A stretch of DNA of 58,387 bases from positions 84,708-143,094 of the forward strand of contig NZ_LMRA01000007.1 of the NCBI RefSeq assembly GCF_001424705.1. The letters are read 5' to 3'. Below the pieces are notes generated by a model. It was given only the letters and a program-made list of their open reading frames with translations. It did no database searches and was not told the DNA's origin. Each line of letters starts with the position of its first letter. Positions within the stretch are counted from its first letter, which is position 1. Below are positions 38,012 through 47,206 of the stretch, one piece after another. The stretch comes from Methylobacterium sp. Leaf465 (GTDB taxonomy: Bacteria; Pseudomonadota; Alphaproteobacteria; Rhizobiales; Beijerinckiaceae). The position numbers and the translations under genes were made by a program.

Positions 38012-39250
38012 ATGAGTCTCATCAGCGTTTTGCGCACCGGCGTCTCCGGCATGAATGCGCAGTCGAACCGCATCTCCACCGTCGCCGAGAACGTCCAGAA
38101 CTCGAGCACCACGGGCTACAAGCGCTCGGCGGCCGAGTTCTCGTCCCTGCTGATCGATGGCGGCTCCACGGCGAACTACACCTCCGGCGCGGTCGAGACC
38201 ACGATCCGCCGGTCGATCGGCACCCAGGGCCCGGTCACCTTCACGTCCTCGAAGACCGACCTCGCCATCCAGGGCAACGGCTTCTTCGTGGTGCAGGACG
38301 ACAACAAGGCGTCCTACCTGACCCGCGCCGGCAACTTCGTGGTGGACGGGCCGACGGGCAACCTCGTCAACGCCGGCGGCTTCACGCTGATGGGCTACAG
38401 CCTCGTCGACGGCCAGGCGCCGACCCCCGCCCTCAACAGCACCGACGGGCTGGTGCCCGTGAACATGGCGAGCCTCGGCCTCCGGGCGTCGCCCTCCACC
38501 AAGGCGACGATGGGCGGCAACCTCGCGGCCGACACGCCGACGCTCGGCGGAACCGTGTCGCCGACGAACTACTCGAAGAAGACCTCGCTCGTCACCTACG
38601 ACAAGCTCGGCAACAGCGTCACCCTCGACATCTACCTGAAGCACACGCCCGCGGACGCGACCGCCACTCCGCCGGTCCTCCCCAACACCTGGACCGCCTC
38701 GGTCTATGGACCGGACCAGACGGCCCTGACCGCGCCGATCCAGTTCGTCTTCAACGCCGACGGCAAGCTGTCCGGCCCGACCACCGCGAGCTTCACGATT
38801 CCCGGGGGCGAGCCCTTCACCCTCGACATGAGCGGCATGACGCAGCTCGCCGGCGCCGACGCCCTCAAGGGCACCGCCAACGGCAAGGCGCCCTCGGCCG
38901 TGACCGGCACCGAATTCGGCCCGGACGGCCTCGTCTACGCGACCTACGCCGACGGCACCCGCCTCGAGGCCTTCAAGATCCCGATCGCCGAAGTGAAGAG
39001 CCCCGACAATCTCGATCCGCGCGCCGGCAACGTCTACCTGCCGTCGCTGAACTCCGGCGACCTCCAGATCGGCTTCGCCGGTCTCGGCGGCCTCGGCACC
39101 CTCAAGGCGAGCGCCCTGGAGCAGTCCAACGTCGACGTCAGCACCGAGCTGACCTCGATGATCGAGTCGCAGACCGTCTACACCGCCAACTCGAAGGTGT
39201 TCATGACCGGCAACGAGCTGCTCGAGACCCTGATGAACCTCAAGCGCTGA
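38012..39250 (+). CDS. flgE: Flagellar hook protein FlgE
   Basis: 412 aa from the ATG at 38012, with GAGGTGA upstream. N-terminus MSLISVLRTGVSGMNAQSNR with the rod/hook motif VAENVQNSSTTGYKRS; C-terminus LEQSNVDVSTELTSMIESQT and a terminal helix ending in LKR. It builds the hook joining rod and filament. A 142-base gap with no terminator separates it from fliI. Confidence 0.93.
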   Translation: MSLISVLRTGVSGMNAQSNRISTVAENVQNSSTTGYKRSAAEFSSLLIDGGSTANYTSGAVETTIRRSIGTQGPVTFTSSKTDLAIQGNGFFVVQDDNKASYLTRAGNFVVDGPTGNLVNAGGFTLMGYSLVDGQAPTPALNSTDGLVPVNMASLGLRASPSTKATMGGNLAADTPTLGGTVSPTNYSKKTSLVTYDKLGNSVTLDIYLKHTPADATATPPVLPNTWTASVYGPDQTALTAPIQFVFNADGKLSGPTTASFTIPGGEPFTLDMSGMTQLAGADALKGTANGKAPSAVTGTEFGPDGLVYATYADGTRLEAFKIPIAEVKSPDNLDPRAGNVYLPSLNSGDLQIGFAGLGGLGTLKASALEQSNVDVSTELTSMIESQTVYTANSKVFMTGNELLETLMNLKR

Positions 39251-39375
39251 GGCCACGCCGGAGCCCGGCGCCGGACTCCGGCACCGGGCTCAGGGCCTCG
39301 AAGCCCCGTCCGCCGCGCCCCCCGGTGCGGCGGCGCCCGCCGCCCACCACCCGCCCGCTTTCCAGGACACACCCG

Positions 39376-41271
39376 ATGGGCCTCGCCCTCGCCCTCAACT
39401 CCGCCCGGACCTCGCTGCTCGCGACCTCGACGCAGATCGCCGTCGCCGCGCGCAACACGGCCGGGGCGAGCGATCCGTTCTACACCCGCAAGATCGCCAA
39501 CCTGGTGGCGGCCGGCGGGGGCAGCGCGGTCTCGATCCAGCGGGCCACCGACGTCGCCCTGTTCGACCGCAAGCTCGCCGGGACCTCCTCCGTGGCCGCG
39601 AGCGAGGCCGTGCTCGACGGTCTCGCCACCCTTCAGGGGACCATCGGCGACACCGGCGACGGCACCTCTCCGGCCGCGCGCCTCGGGGCCCTCAACGCGG
39701 CCCTGAAGGCCGCGGCCAACCAGCCCGACGACGTGGCGCTGGCGCGCGACGCGGTCGACCGGGCGCGTGACCTCGCGACGAGCCTGAACAGCAGCGCGGC
39801 GGCCGTCGAGACCGTGCGCGCGCAGGCCGATGCCGGCCTCGCCGAGTCGGTCGTGCGCATCAACGACCTCCTGTCCCAGTTCGAGGCCGCCAACCGGGTC
39901 GTGACCCGCGGCACCGCGAACGGCAGCGACGTGACCGACGCCCTCGACGACCGCGACCGCATCCTCGCCGGCCTGTCCCAGGAGATCGGCATCTCCACGG
40001 TCGTGCGCGCCGGCAACGACGTCGCGATCTACACCGACAGCGGCGTCCCCCTGTTCGAGCGCAGCGCCCGGCGCGTCGCCTTCACGCCCACCGCCGCCTT
40101 CCCGGCCGGCACCACCGGGGCCGCCGTCATCGTCGACGGCGTGCCGGTGACGGGCGCCGATTCCCCGATGCCGGTGCAGTCCGGCCGCATCGCCGGCCTG
40201 GCGGAGCTGCGCGACGGCGTGGCGACCCGCTACGAATCCCAGCTCGACGGGATCGCCGCCAGCCTCATCGACGCCTTCGCCGAGACCGGGACCCGCGTCC
40301 TGAACCAAGCGACGCGCCAGGTGAGCGCCCTCGGCGCCCTCGCCACGACGGAGGCGTTCCGCCCGGGGGCCGCCGCGGGCACGGCCGGGACGGCGGATCT
40401 CGGCGGCGCCAACGAAGTGGCGTTCGCCCTTAGCCTCGCCGACGGCTCCGCCGTCAAGATCGTGCTGAACGCGAGCACGATGGCGGGTGCGGCCGCCGAC
40501 CCGTCCCGGGTGACCCCGGCCGAGCTCGTCGCCGCGATCAACGGCCGGATCGCCGCCGACACCGCGACGCCGTCGCTCTCCGGCAAGGTCACCGCCGCCC
40601 TCGACGGCGCCGGGCGCCTCACCTTCACCGCCGCGGCGGCCTCGGGGGCCGCCGCGCAGCTCACGGTCCAGAACCTGGACGCCACGGCCGGCCGGACGCT
40701 GGTCGATGTCGGCTTCGGCGTCACGGGCGGGGTCCCGCCGCGGGCGGCCGGCCTGTTCGCGGCGGATGCCGGCGGGTCGGTGCCGAGCGGTCCCTTCGCC
40801 GCCACCGGGCTGGCCGCCCGGCTCCGGGTCAACGCCTCGGTCGATCCGCAGCGCGGCGGCGACGTCGCGCTGCTGCGGGACGGCGGCATCGCGGGGGCCG
40901 ATTACCGGTCGAACCCGGCGGCCAGCGGCGGCACCGCCTTCGCGGGCCGCCTGCGGACGCTGGCCTCGGTCCTGACGGCCGACCGCGCCTTCGACGCCTC
41001 GGCGGACCTTCCCAGCCGCGGCAGCCTCCAGGATTTCGCCACGGCGTCCGTGGGCTGGCTCGCGGGCAAGCGGCAGGCCGCCACCGCGGAGTCGAACTAC
41101 CAGTCGACGCTGCTCGCCCGCGCCTCCGACGCCTATTCGAACGCCACCGGCGTCAACACCGACGACGAGACGGCGACGACCCTCGCGCTCGAACGGTCCT
41201 ACACCGCCTCGGCCAAGCTGCTGACCCTGGTGAACGATCTCCTGAAAACCCTGATGGACGCGGTGCGATAG
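39376..41271 (+). CDS. flgK: Hook-filament junction protein FlgK (HAP1)
   Basis: 631 aa from the ATG at 39376. Starts MGLALALNSARTSLLATSTQ and ends with ALERSYTASAKLLTLVNDLL and KTLMDAVR, the paired terminal helices of FlgK. A large middle includes a Flagellin_IN-like stretch (about 378-418: RVTPAELVAAINGRIAAD; KVTAALDGAGRLTFTAA) matching the one in the flagellin. Links hook to filament together with FlgL, which starts 5 bases after its stop. Confidence 0.9.
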   Translation: MGLALALNSARTSLLATSTQIAVAARNTAGASDPFYTRKIANLVAAGGGSAVSIQRATDVALFDRKLAGTSSVAASEAVLDGLATLQGTIGDTGDGTSPAARLGALNAALKAAANQPDDVALARDAVDRARDLATSLNSSAAAVETVRAQADAGLAESVVRINDLLSQFEAANRVVTRGTANGSDVTDALDDRDRILAGLSQEIGISTVVRAGNDVAIYTDSGVPLFERSARRVAFTPTAAFPAGTTGAAVIVDGVPVTGADSPMPVQSGRIAGLAELRDGVATRYESQLDGIAASLIDAFAETGTRVLNQATRQVSALGALATTEAFRPGAAAGTAGTADLGGANEVAFALSLADGSAVKIVLNASTMAGAAADPSRVTPAELVAAINGRIAADTATPSLSGKVTAALDGAGRLTFTAAAASGAAAQLTVQNLDATAGRTLVDVGFGVTGGVPPRAAGLFAADAGGSVPSGPFAATGLAARLRVNASVDPQRGGDVALLRDGGIAGADYRSNPAASGGTAFAGRLRTLASVLTADRAFDASADLPSRGSLQDFATASVGWLAGKRQAATAESNYQSTLLARASDAYSNATGVNTDDETATTLALERSYTASAKLLTLVNDLLKTLMDAVR

Positions 41272-41276
41272 ACCCC

Positions 41277-42326
41277 ATGCGGACCAACGCCCTCTCCACC
41301 CTGAGCTTCTGGAACACGCCGCGCATCGGCGTGGCCCGCATGCAGTCCGACATGGCGCAGGCCAACCAGGAGATCGTCACCGGCCGTTATGCCGATGTCG
41401 GCCTGGCGCTCGGCAGCCGCACCGGCCTCGCCGTCGGGCTGCGCCAGAAGAGCGCCGAGCTCGCCGCCCTGCGCGACAGCAACAACGCCGCGAGCCTCCG
41501 GCTCGGCACCTCGCAGGCCGTCCTGAAGCAGATCCAGGACGGGGCCGACGCCACCCTGACGGCGCTGACGGGCGTCCCCGAGGACAAGCGGGCCGGCGTC
41601 CTCAAGGACATGGCGGCGAACCGTCTCGGCACCCTGACCGCGCTCCTCAACACCTCCGCGGGCGGCCAGTACGTCTTCGGCGGCACCCGGACCGCCGCGG
41701 CGCCGATGTCCACCTACGCGACGAGTCCGGCCTCCCCGGCGAAGACCGCCGTCGACGCGGCCTTCCGCGCGGCCTTCGGGCTGTCGCAGGACAGCGCCGG
41801 CGTGAGCGCGATCACGGAGGGCGACATGGCGGCCTTCCTCGACGGGCCGGCCTTCCAGGGCCTGTTCGCCGAAGCGTCGTGGGGGACGACCTGGTCCGCG
41901 GCCGGCACCGCGCCCCTGACCAACCAGATCTCGCTCAGCGAGACGGTGGAGACGTCGGCGAGCGCCAACGCACCGGCCCTGCGCAAGCTCGCCATGGCCT
42001 ACGTGATGGCCTCCGAACTCGGGTCCGCGAACCTCTCGGCGGCCGCCCAGGGCGTCCTGACCACGCGGGTCGCCGGGCTGCTGGGCGAGGCGAGCAAGGG
42101 CCTGATCACGCTCCAGGCCGATCTCGGCCGCTCGCAGGCCGCGATCGCGGCGGCCAACACCCGGCTCGGGTCGCAGACCTCGCTGCTCGACGCCCAGATC
42201 ATGGACATGGAGGGCGTGGACCGGGCCGAGGCCAAGACCCGGGTCGACCGCCTGTCGACGCAGGTGCAGATCTCCTACGCCCTGACCGCGCAGCTGCGGC
42301 AGCTCTCCCTCGTCAACTACCTCTAG
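41277..42326 (+). CDS. flgL: Hook-filament junction protein FlgL (flagellin-like)
   Basis: 349 aa. Flagellin-like ends: N-terminal RIGVARMQSDMAQANQEIVT with GRYADVGLALGSRTGLAVGL, C-terminal LDAQIMDMEGVDRAEAKTRV and VNYL. The NASGG-like patch is here NTSAGGQYVFGGTRTAAAPM. Second junction protein, placed between FlgK and filament. Same operon as flgK. Confidence 0.9.
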   Translation: MRTNALSTLSFWNTPRIGVARMQSDMAQANQEIVTGRYADVGLALGSRTGLAVGLRQKSAELAALRDSNNAASLRLGTSQAVLKQIQDGADATLTALTGVPEDKRAGVLKDMAANRLGTLTALLNTSAGGQYVFGGTRTAAAPMSTYATSPASPAKTAVDAAFRAAFGLSQDSAGVSAITEGDMAAFLDGPAFQGLFAEASWGTTWSAAGTAPLTNQISLSETVETSASANAPALRKLAMAYVMASELGSANLSAAAQGVLTTRVAGLLGEASKGLITLQADLGRSQAAIAAANTRLGSQTSLLDAQIMDMEGVDRAEAKTRVDRLSTQVQISYALTAQLRQLSLVNYL

Positions 42327-42468
42327 CGCGGCGCGGGGCCCGGACGACCGAGCCCCGTCACGACCCGGCGGCGGGCGCCTTCCCGGAAGGCCCCGTCGGC
42401 CCCAACGGCTCATCGGTCCGATCCGCGCCCGGGCGCGGCGGGCCGCGGATACACGGGACAGGACCGAT

Positions 42469-42816
42469 ATGTACCAGTTTTCCTACGCCGAGATCCTGGA
42501 GGAGGCCCCGGCCATCGCGCGCGAGCGCGAGCGCGCCGCCTTCGACCGGGCGCTCGACCTGCTGCGCATCGCCGACCGGCCCGATGCCCAGCAGCCGGAT
42601 CGCGCCATGGCGGCCGGCTTCCTGCAGAGCCTCTGGGGCGTGCTCATCGAGGACCTCCAGAGCGAGGAGAACGGCCTGCCGCCGGACCTGCGCGCCGACC
42701 TCGTCTCCATCGGCCTGTGGAGCATGCACGAGGCCAACGCCGTCATCGCCGAGCCCGACCGCGCCCTGTCGGCGCTCATCGCGGTGAACACCTCGATCCG
42801 GGACGGCCTGCGGTGA
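42469..42816 (+). CDS. flaF: Flagellin biosynthesis regulator FlaF
   Basis: 115 aa, helical and cytoplasmic. Starts [20 protein letters not shown] and ends [16 protein letters not shown], matching alphaproteobacterial FlaF. With FlbT, FlaF controls flagellin synthesis after transcription in Caulobacter and Brucella, FlaF promoting it. Directly upstream of and overlapping the flbT reading frame region, the typical pair. Confidence 0.9.
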   Translation: MYQFSYAEILEEAPAIARERERAAFDRALDLLRIADRPDAQQPDRAMAAGFLQSLWGVLIEDLQSEENGLPPDLRADLVSIGLWSMHEANAVIAEPDRALSALIAVNTSIRDGLR

Positions 42817-42824
42817 GCCGGACC

Positions 42825-43298
42825 ATGCGCCTGTCCCTGCGCGCCGGCGAGCGCGTCTACGTGAACGGCGCGGTCCTGCGCGTCGATCGGAAGGTCTCCC
42901 TGGAGCTTCTGAACGACGCCACCTTCCTGCTCGAGACCCACGTGCTGCAGGCGGAGGCGGCGACCACGCCCCTGCGCCAGCTCTACTTCGCGGTCCAGGC
43001 GCTGGTGATCGATCCGGCCAACGCGGACGGCGCCCGCGAGCTCTGCCGCACCCTGCAGGCGGGTCTCCTCGCCGTCGTCGCCGATCCGGAGATCCGCGAG
43101 GGCGTCCTCGGCGCCGGCCGGCTCGTCGAGGCGGGCCGGCTGATCGAGGCGCTCAAGCTGATCCGCGGGCTCTACGCGGCGGAAGCCGCCCTCATGGCCG
43201 CCCCCTCGGCCGCCCCCTCGGCCGCCCCCGCTCCGGTAGGGGCCGCCGCACCGGTGCTGCGGGCCGCGCCCGTCGTATCCCCCGTCCACTCGGCCTGA
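42825..43298 (+). CDS. flbT: Flagellin synthesis repressor FlbT
   Basis: 157 aa from the ATG at 42825 ([20 protein letters not shown]); a GTG at 42813 inside the flaF stop region is possible but adds only four residues not found in homologues. Conserved body [17 protein letters not shown] and [20 protein letters not shown]. In Caulobacter, FlbT binds the flagellin mRNA leader and blocks translation until the hook is complete. The C-terminal Ala/Pro/Val tail (about 125-157) carries a 12-bp DNA repeat and is longer than usual. Confidence 0.92.
   Translation: MRLSLRAGERVYVNGAVLRVDRKVSLELLNDATFLLETHVLQAEAATTPLRQLYFAVQALVIDPANADGARELCRTLQAGLLAVVADPEIREGVLGAGRLVEAGRLIEALKLIRGLYAAEAALMAAPSAAPSAAPAPVGAAAPVLRAAPVVSPVHSA
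43197..43232 (+). repeat. 12-bp tandem repeat in flbT tail
   Basis: GCCGCCCCCTCG occurs at 43197-43208 and 43209-43220, and a related third unit (GCCGCCCCCGCT) follows. It encodes repeated Ala-Ala-Pro-Ser, so slippage would change tail length without a frameshift. Confidence 0.8.
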
Positions 43299-43326
43299 CC
43301 GGGCCATCGAACCAGGAGGCCCGCCG

Positions 43327-43746
43327 ATGAGCGTCGCCAGCGTCCCCAGCACGGCCACATCCCAGACGGCCGCCACCGCCGCCGCCACCAAGTCCGCGAC
43401 CGGCATCGCCGCCTCGATGAACGCCGACACCTTCCTCACCCTGCTGATGACGCAGCTGAAGAACCAGGATCCGACGAAGCCGATGGATTCCACGGCCTAT
43501 GTCAGCGAGCTGGCGACCTTCTCGCAGGTGGAGCAGGCGACCAAGACCAACACCAAGCTCGACTCGCTGCTCTCCTCGAGCTTCCTGTCGCAGGCCGACC
43601 AGATCATCGGCCGCACCATCACGTCCTCGGACGGCACGGTCACGGGCGAGGTCCAGTCCGTGAAGATCACCAGCGAGGGCGCCCTGGCCCGCCTCACAAA
43701 CGGCCAGGACGTGCTCCTGGCGCAGGGCATTTCCCTGTCGCAGTGA
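43327..43746 (+). CDS. flgD: Flagellar hook assembly protein FlgD (short type)
   Basis: 139 aa. The conserved FlgD N-terminal block is complete (MNADTFLTLLMTQLKNQDPT, then KPMDSTAYVSELATFSQVEQ), with the export start and the scaffold helix. The C-terminal FlgD-Ig and TUDOR-like parts of enteric FlgD (about 230 aa) are absent except for a short beta tail (TVTGEVQSVKITSEGALARL); such short forms are normal in Rhizobiales. It caps the growing hook. Confidence 0.9.
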   Translation: MSVASVPSTATSQTAATAAATKSATGIAASMNADTFLTLLMTQLKNQDPTKPMDSTAYVSELATFSQVEQATKTNTKLDSLLSSSFLSQADQIIGRTITSSDGTVTGEVQSVKITSEGALARLTNGQDVLLAQGISLSQ

Positions 43747-43801
43747 CGGCGTTCCGGCGTAGAGTGGACGCGAAACCCCACAGGACAAGGCCGCTCCCCG
43801 G

Positions 43802-44068
43802 ATGAACGAGGTCGACGCCCTCGAACTCGTGCGCGCCGCGATCTGGACCGTGATCGTCGCGGCGGGACCCGCGATCGGCGCCGCGATGCTGATCGGCATC
43901 CTGGTGGCGCTGCTCCAGGCGCTGACGCAGATCCAGGAGGTGACGCTCACCTTCGTGCCCAAGATCGTGGTGATCCTGCTGGTGCTCCTCGTGACCAGCT
44001 CCTTCATCGGGGCGCAGATCTACACCTTCGCCGAGGCCACCTACGGGCGCATCGTCACCGGGTTCTGA
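43802..44068 (+). CDS. fliQ: Flagellar export protein FliQ
   Basis: 88 aa, two transmembrane helices joined by a short loop (AAMLIGILVALLQALTQIQE, then VTLTFVPKIVVILLVLLVTS), the signature of FliQ. One of the core channel proteins of the export gate with FliP and FliR. FliP is not in the window. Last plus-strand gene before the interrupting minus-strand operon; its 3-prime end overlaps pxpA by 28 bases. Confidence 0.93.
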   Translation: MNEVDALELVRAAIWTVIVAAGPAIGAAMLIGILVALLQALTQIQEVTLTFVPKIVVILLVLLVTSSFIGAQIYTFAEATYGRIVTGF

Positions 44069-44832
44069 CCGAGGCCCCGCAGGACGATCCCGGCCGTCTC
44101 CAGCCGCGCCCGCACCGCCCGCGCCAGGCCTACCGCATGCGCGCTGTCGCCGTGCACGCAGACCGAGTCGATCCGCGTCGGCAGCAGGGAGCCCTCCGCC
44201 GTGAGGAGACCGCCGGCCTGCACCATCGCCAGGACCCGGTCCGCCGCCGCCTCGGCCTGCGTGATGAGCGCGCCGGGCTGGCCGCGCGGGATCAGCTGGC
44301 CCGCCTCTGTGTAGCCGCGGTCGGCGAAGATCTCCGCATGGACGGCCAGGCCCGCCGCCTCGCCGGCCGCGACCTGCTCGGTCCGGGCGACGGCCAGGAG
44401 GCCGAGGGCGGGATCGACCGCGCGCACCGCCCGCGCGATCGCATCCGCCACGTCCCGCTCCGCCGCCGCGCGGTTGGCCAGCGCCCCGTGCGCCTTGACG
44501 TAGGTCAGGCGATGGCCCGCCAGGGCGGCCAGCGCCTGCGCGGCGCCGACCTGGTAGGCGACCTGCCGCTCGATCTCGGCCGGGCCGAACGGCATCGGCC
44601 GGCGCCCGAAGCCGGCGAGGTCGGGAAAGCCCGGATGCGCCCCCACGGCGACGCCCCGCGCCCGCGCCAGGGCGAAGGTCTCGGCCATGATCTCGGGGTC
44701 GCCGGCATGGAAGCCGCAGGCGACGTTGGCCGAGGTCACCAGGGCGAGCATCGCCGCATCGTCGCCGCAGCGATAGGCGCCGAAGCCTTCCCCCAGATCG
44801 GCATTCAGGTCGATGGTCGGCATCTGGCGCAT
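44041..44832 (-). CDS. pxpA: 5-oxoprolinase subunit PxpA (LamB/YcsF family)
   Basis: 263 aa; ATG at 44832, or 44823 which gives the common MPTIDLNADLGEGFG start. Family features: IDLNADLGEGFGAYRCGDDA, SANVACGFHAGDPEIM, VGAHPGFPDLAGFGRR and VKAHGALANRAA. With PxpB and PxpC it opens 5-oxoproline to glutamate using ATP. Third gene of the operon in transcription order. It ends inside the convergent fliQ gene. Confidence 0.92.
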   Translation of the reverse strand: MRQMPTIDLNADLGEGFGAYRCGDDAAMLALVTSANVACGFHAGDPEIMAETFALARARGVAVGAHPGFPDLAGFGRRPMPFGPAEIERQVAYQVGAAQALAALAGHRLTYVKAHGALANRAAAERDVADAIARAVRAVDPALGLLAVARTEQVAAGEAAGLAVHAEIFADRGYTEAGQLIPRGQPGALITQAEAAADRVLAMVQAGGLLTAEGSLLPTRIDSVCVHGDSAHAVGLARAVRARLETAGIVLRGLGQNPVTMRP

Positions 44833-44872
44833 CCCCGGCTCGGCGCGACCCCCGGCCGCTGGCGGCGCGATC

Positions 44873-45898
44873 CTAACCGACGACGCCGTCGATGAGGTTG
44901 GTCCCGAGCAGGAATTCGGACGGGAAGTCGGTGCGCAGGACGGGCTGGCGCGGGATGTCGGGGATCAGGGCGTCGCGCTCCGCCCGCCGCGCCGCCACCG
45001 CCTGCGCGCGGTCGACGGCGGCGAAGCGCAACGCCGTGCCCGCCTGGGCCTGGGCCAGGCGGCCGAGATCGGCGCCGATCACCGTGGCGATCTTCGGGTA
45101 GCCGCCGGTGGGCTGGCGGTCGGCCATGAGCACCAGGGGCTGGCCCGAGCCCGGGACCTGGATCGCCCCCATGGCGATGCCGTCGGAGACGATGTCGTGG
45201 GTCCGAGCCCGGAGGGACGGGCCCTCGAGGAAGCTGGCCATGCGGTCCCCGCGCGGGCCGATCCGCCAGGGACCCGCCAGGAAGGTCTCGATGGCGGACG
45301 CCTCGAACAGATCGTCCTGCGGTCCGAGGACGACGCGGATCACGTCCGGCGGCCGATGCAGCCAGGGCGCCGCGAGGCGGCACGGGTCGCCGACCGAGGC
45401 GCGCGCAGCCCGGACCGCGAGGGCGTCGCCCGCCCGCAGGCCGCGACCGTGCAGGCCGCCGAGCCCGGAGCGGGTGTGGGTCGCCGTCGAGCCCAGCACC
45501 GGCGCCACGGCGATCTCGCCCGCCACCGCCAGGCTGCACCAGGCCCCGGCCCGGCCCGCCCGCAGGGTGAGCCGCGCGCCCGGCCGCAGGGTGAGGGCGA
45601 CGGCACCGGGCAGGGGGCGCCCGTCGAGGTCGATGCGCAGGTCGCCGCCCGCCAGGGCGACGTCGAGGGCGGCCGCCTCCGCCGTGAGCGACAATCCGCC
45701 GAGGGAGACCTCGATGGCGGTGGCGCCCGGGGAATTGTCGAGGGCGCGGTTGGCGGTGGCGTGGGCGAGGGGATCCATCGGCCCGGCCGGCGTGATGCCG
45801 TAGCGGAGATAGCCGTGCCGGCCGGCATCCTGCAGGGTGACGCCCGCCCCGGCCGAGAGGATCCGAAGCGTGGCCTGCGCCGTCACGGATCCGTCCAT
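44873..45898 (-). CDS. pxpC: 5-oxoprolinase subunit PxpC (biotin-dependent carboxyltransferase-like)
   Basis: 341 aa from the ATG at 45898; its start overlaps the stop of pxpB (TGATG), with a GTG at 45901 also possible. Family features: GVTLQDAGRHGYLRYGITPA, GPMDPLAHATANRALDN, PGATAIEVSLGGL, QDDLFEASAIETFL and LVLMADRQPTGGYPKIATVI. Related to the AHS2 domain of urea amidolyase/KipA. No biotin carrier is present, as expected for oxoprolinase. Confidence 0.9.
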   Translation of the reverse strand: MDGSVTAQATLRILSAGAGVTLQDAGRHGYLRYGITPAGPMDPLAHATANRALDNSPGATAIEVSLGGLSLTAEAAALDVALAGGDLRIDLDGRPLPGAVALTLRPGARLTLRAGRAGAWCSLAVAGEIAVAPVLGSTATHTRSGLGGLHGRGLRAGDALAVRAARASVGDPCRLAAPWLHRPPDVIRVVLGPQDDLFEASAIETFLAGPWRIGPRGDRMASFLEGPSLRARTHDIVSDGIAMGAIQVPGSGQPLVLMADRQPTGGYPKIATVIGADLGRLAQAQAGTALRFAAVDRAQAVAARRAERDALIPDIPRQPVLRTDFPSEFLLGTNLIDGVVG

Positions 45899-46659
45899 CA
45901 CGGGTCCCTCCGCGCGAGGATCTCCCCGCGCGCCGCGCGGGCCTCGAGAGCGGCGAAGGTGGCCGCGTCGATCGGCTCGAAGCGCAAGCCGTCGCCGGGC
46001 TCGACGAGGAAGCTCTGCGGGCGGGCCTCGGAATAGAGCCGCTCCGGGGTCCGGCCGACGACGTACCAGCCCGTGGGCATCGGGACGGTCGCCACCGCCG
46101 CGAGGCCGCCGCCCACCAGGAGGGCGTTGGCGGGATGGGGCGGGCGCGGCGTCCGGCGGCGGGGAATCGCGAGGGCGTCCGGCAGGCCGCCCAGATAGGC
46201 GAAGCCCGGCGCGAAGCCGTACATGTAGACCCGGTAGGTGCCGCTTGCGTGACGCGCGGCCACATCCGCGGGCGCCAGGCCGGCCCAGTCGGCGACCGCC
46301 CCGAGATCCTCCGCCAAATCCTCCGCCAAGGCCGGGTCGTAGCAGCAGGGCAGCGTCCAGGTGCGGCCGGGGCGCGATCCTGCCGGGGGCCGGTCGAGGA
46401 GACCGCCCACCCGGGCCGCGAGGGCGTCGCGATCGAGCACCAGCGGGTCGTAGTGGATCATCAGCGAGCGATAGGTCGGCACCGTCTCCAGCATGCCGGC
46501 GACCGGGTCCTGCGCCAGGGCCGCGTCCAGGGCGAGCACCCGCGCGTTCAGGGCCGGATCGACCCGCGCCCCGAACTCGACGACGAGCGCCGCCTCGCCG
46601 GCATCGCGGAACCGGACGGCGTCCGGATCGGTCGGCGTGCTGGCCTCGGCCTGCGACAC
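45898..46659 (-). CDS. pxpB: 5-oxoprolinase subunit PxpB (KipI-like)
   Basis: 253 aa, GTG start at 46659. AHS1-domain signatures: FRDAGEAALVVEFG, PTYRSLMIHYDPLVLDRDAL, YMYGFAPGFAYLGGLPDALA and LVGGGLAAVATVPMPTGWYV. First gene of the pxpB-pxpC-pxpA operon, which recycles 5-oxoproline released from glutamine or glutathione. No flagellar function is known for it. Confidence 0.92.
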   Translation of the reverse strand: MSQAEASTPTDPDAVRFRDAGEAALVVEFGARVDPALNARVLALDAALAQDPVAGMLETVPTYRSLMIHYDPLVLDRDALAARVGGLLDRPPAGSRPGRTWTLPCCYDPALAEDLAEDLGAVADWAGLAPADVAARHASGTYRVYMYGFAPGFAYLGGLPDALAIPRRRTPRPPHPANALLVGGGLAAVATVPMPTGWYVVGRTPERLYSEARPQSFLVEPGDGLRFEPIDAATFAALEARAARGEILARRDP

Positions 46660-46707
46660 GGGGTGATCCTGAGACGGTTGCGGCGGGGGGCCCAGCGCGG
46701 GCGGCCC

Positions 46708-46959
46708 TCAGCGGGTGGACTTCTTCTCGCGCTGGTAGGACCGGATCGCCCGGGCGCAGTCCGGCGAGAGCTTGCGCAGGTTCTGCCGGAAGCAGGCCTC
46801 GACCTCCGGTCCGCCGGGGGGATGCATGCTGCAGTGCTCGAGGTAGTCCCCGGTGCAGGAGAGCTTGAGCAGCTCGCGGATCGGCGTGGGTTCGGCCGAC
46901 GCGGTGCCCGAAACCAGGACGGCACCGAGGAGGGGGAGGACGAGGCGTAGATCAGGCAT
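46708..46959 (-). CDS. Small secreted protein with a cysteine-rich repeat
   Basis: 83 aa, ATG at 46959. Signal peptide (LVLPLLGAVLVSGTASAEPT region) then a four-Cys module, SCTGDYLEHCSMHPPGG followed by EACFRQNLRKLSPDC, with spacing like the short Cys-rich repeat found in many exported proteins. Probably periplasmic with two disulphides. Function unknown. Just upstream of pxpB on the same strand, and divergent from flhA. Confidence 0.75.
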   Translation of the reverse strand: MPDLRLVLPLLGAVLVSGTASAEPTPIRELLKLSCTGDYLEHCSMHPPGGPEVEACFRQNLRKLSPDCARAIRSYQREKKSTR

Positions 46960-47206
46960 GGGGCGATCGGGACTTTCCAGGGACACGGGACGGGCGACGC
47001 CCGCTGGGTTCGAAATCCCAACGCGCGGCGCCGATGCAGACAATGATCTTAGCACGCGCGCACCCGCGCGGCGGAATCGACGTCCCCTCAACGCGCGTCG
47101 CGCCCGTTCGGTCGCGTCTCCGAGGCCGTGCCCGATGCCAGGCGACCCTCGCGCAAGCTTGCGGCGCGACAAGCCCGTGTTGATTCACGGGGGTTGAGGA
47201 TCCGCC

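Noticed and set aside
47004..47020. TGGGTTCGAAATCCCA, like a tRNA T-arm
   Set aside because: The stem pairs only with an 8-base loop; no acceptor or anticodon arms and no CCA end around it.
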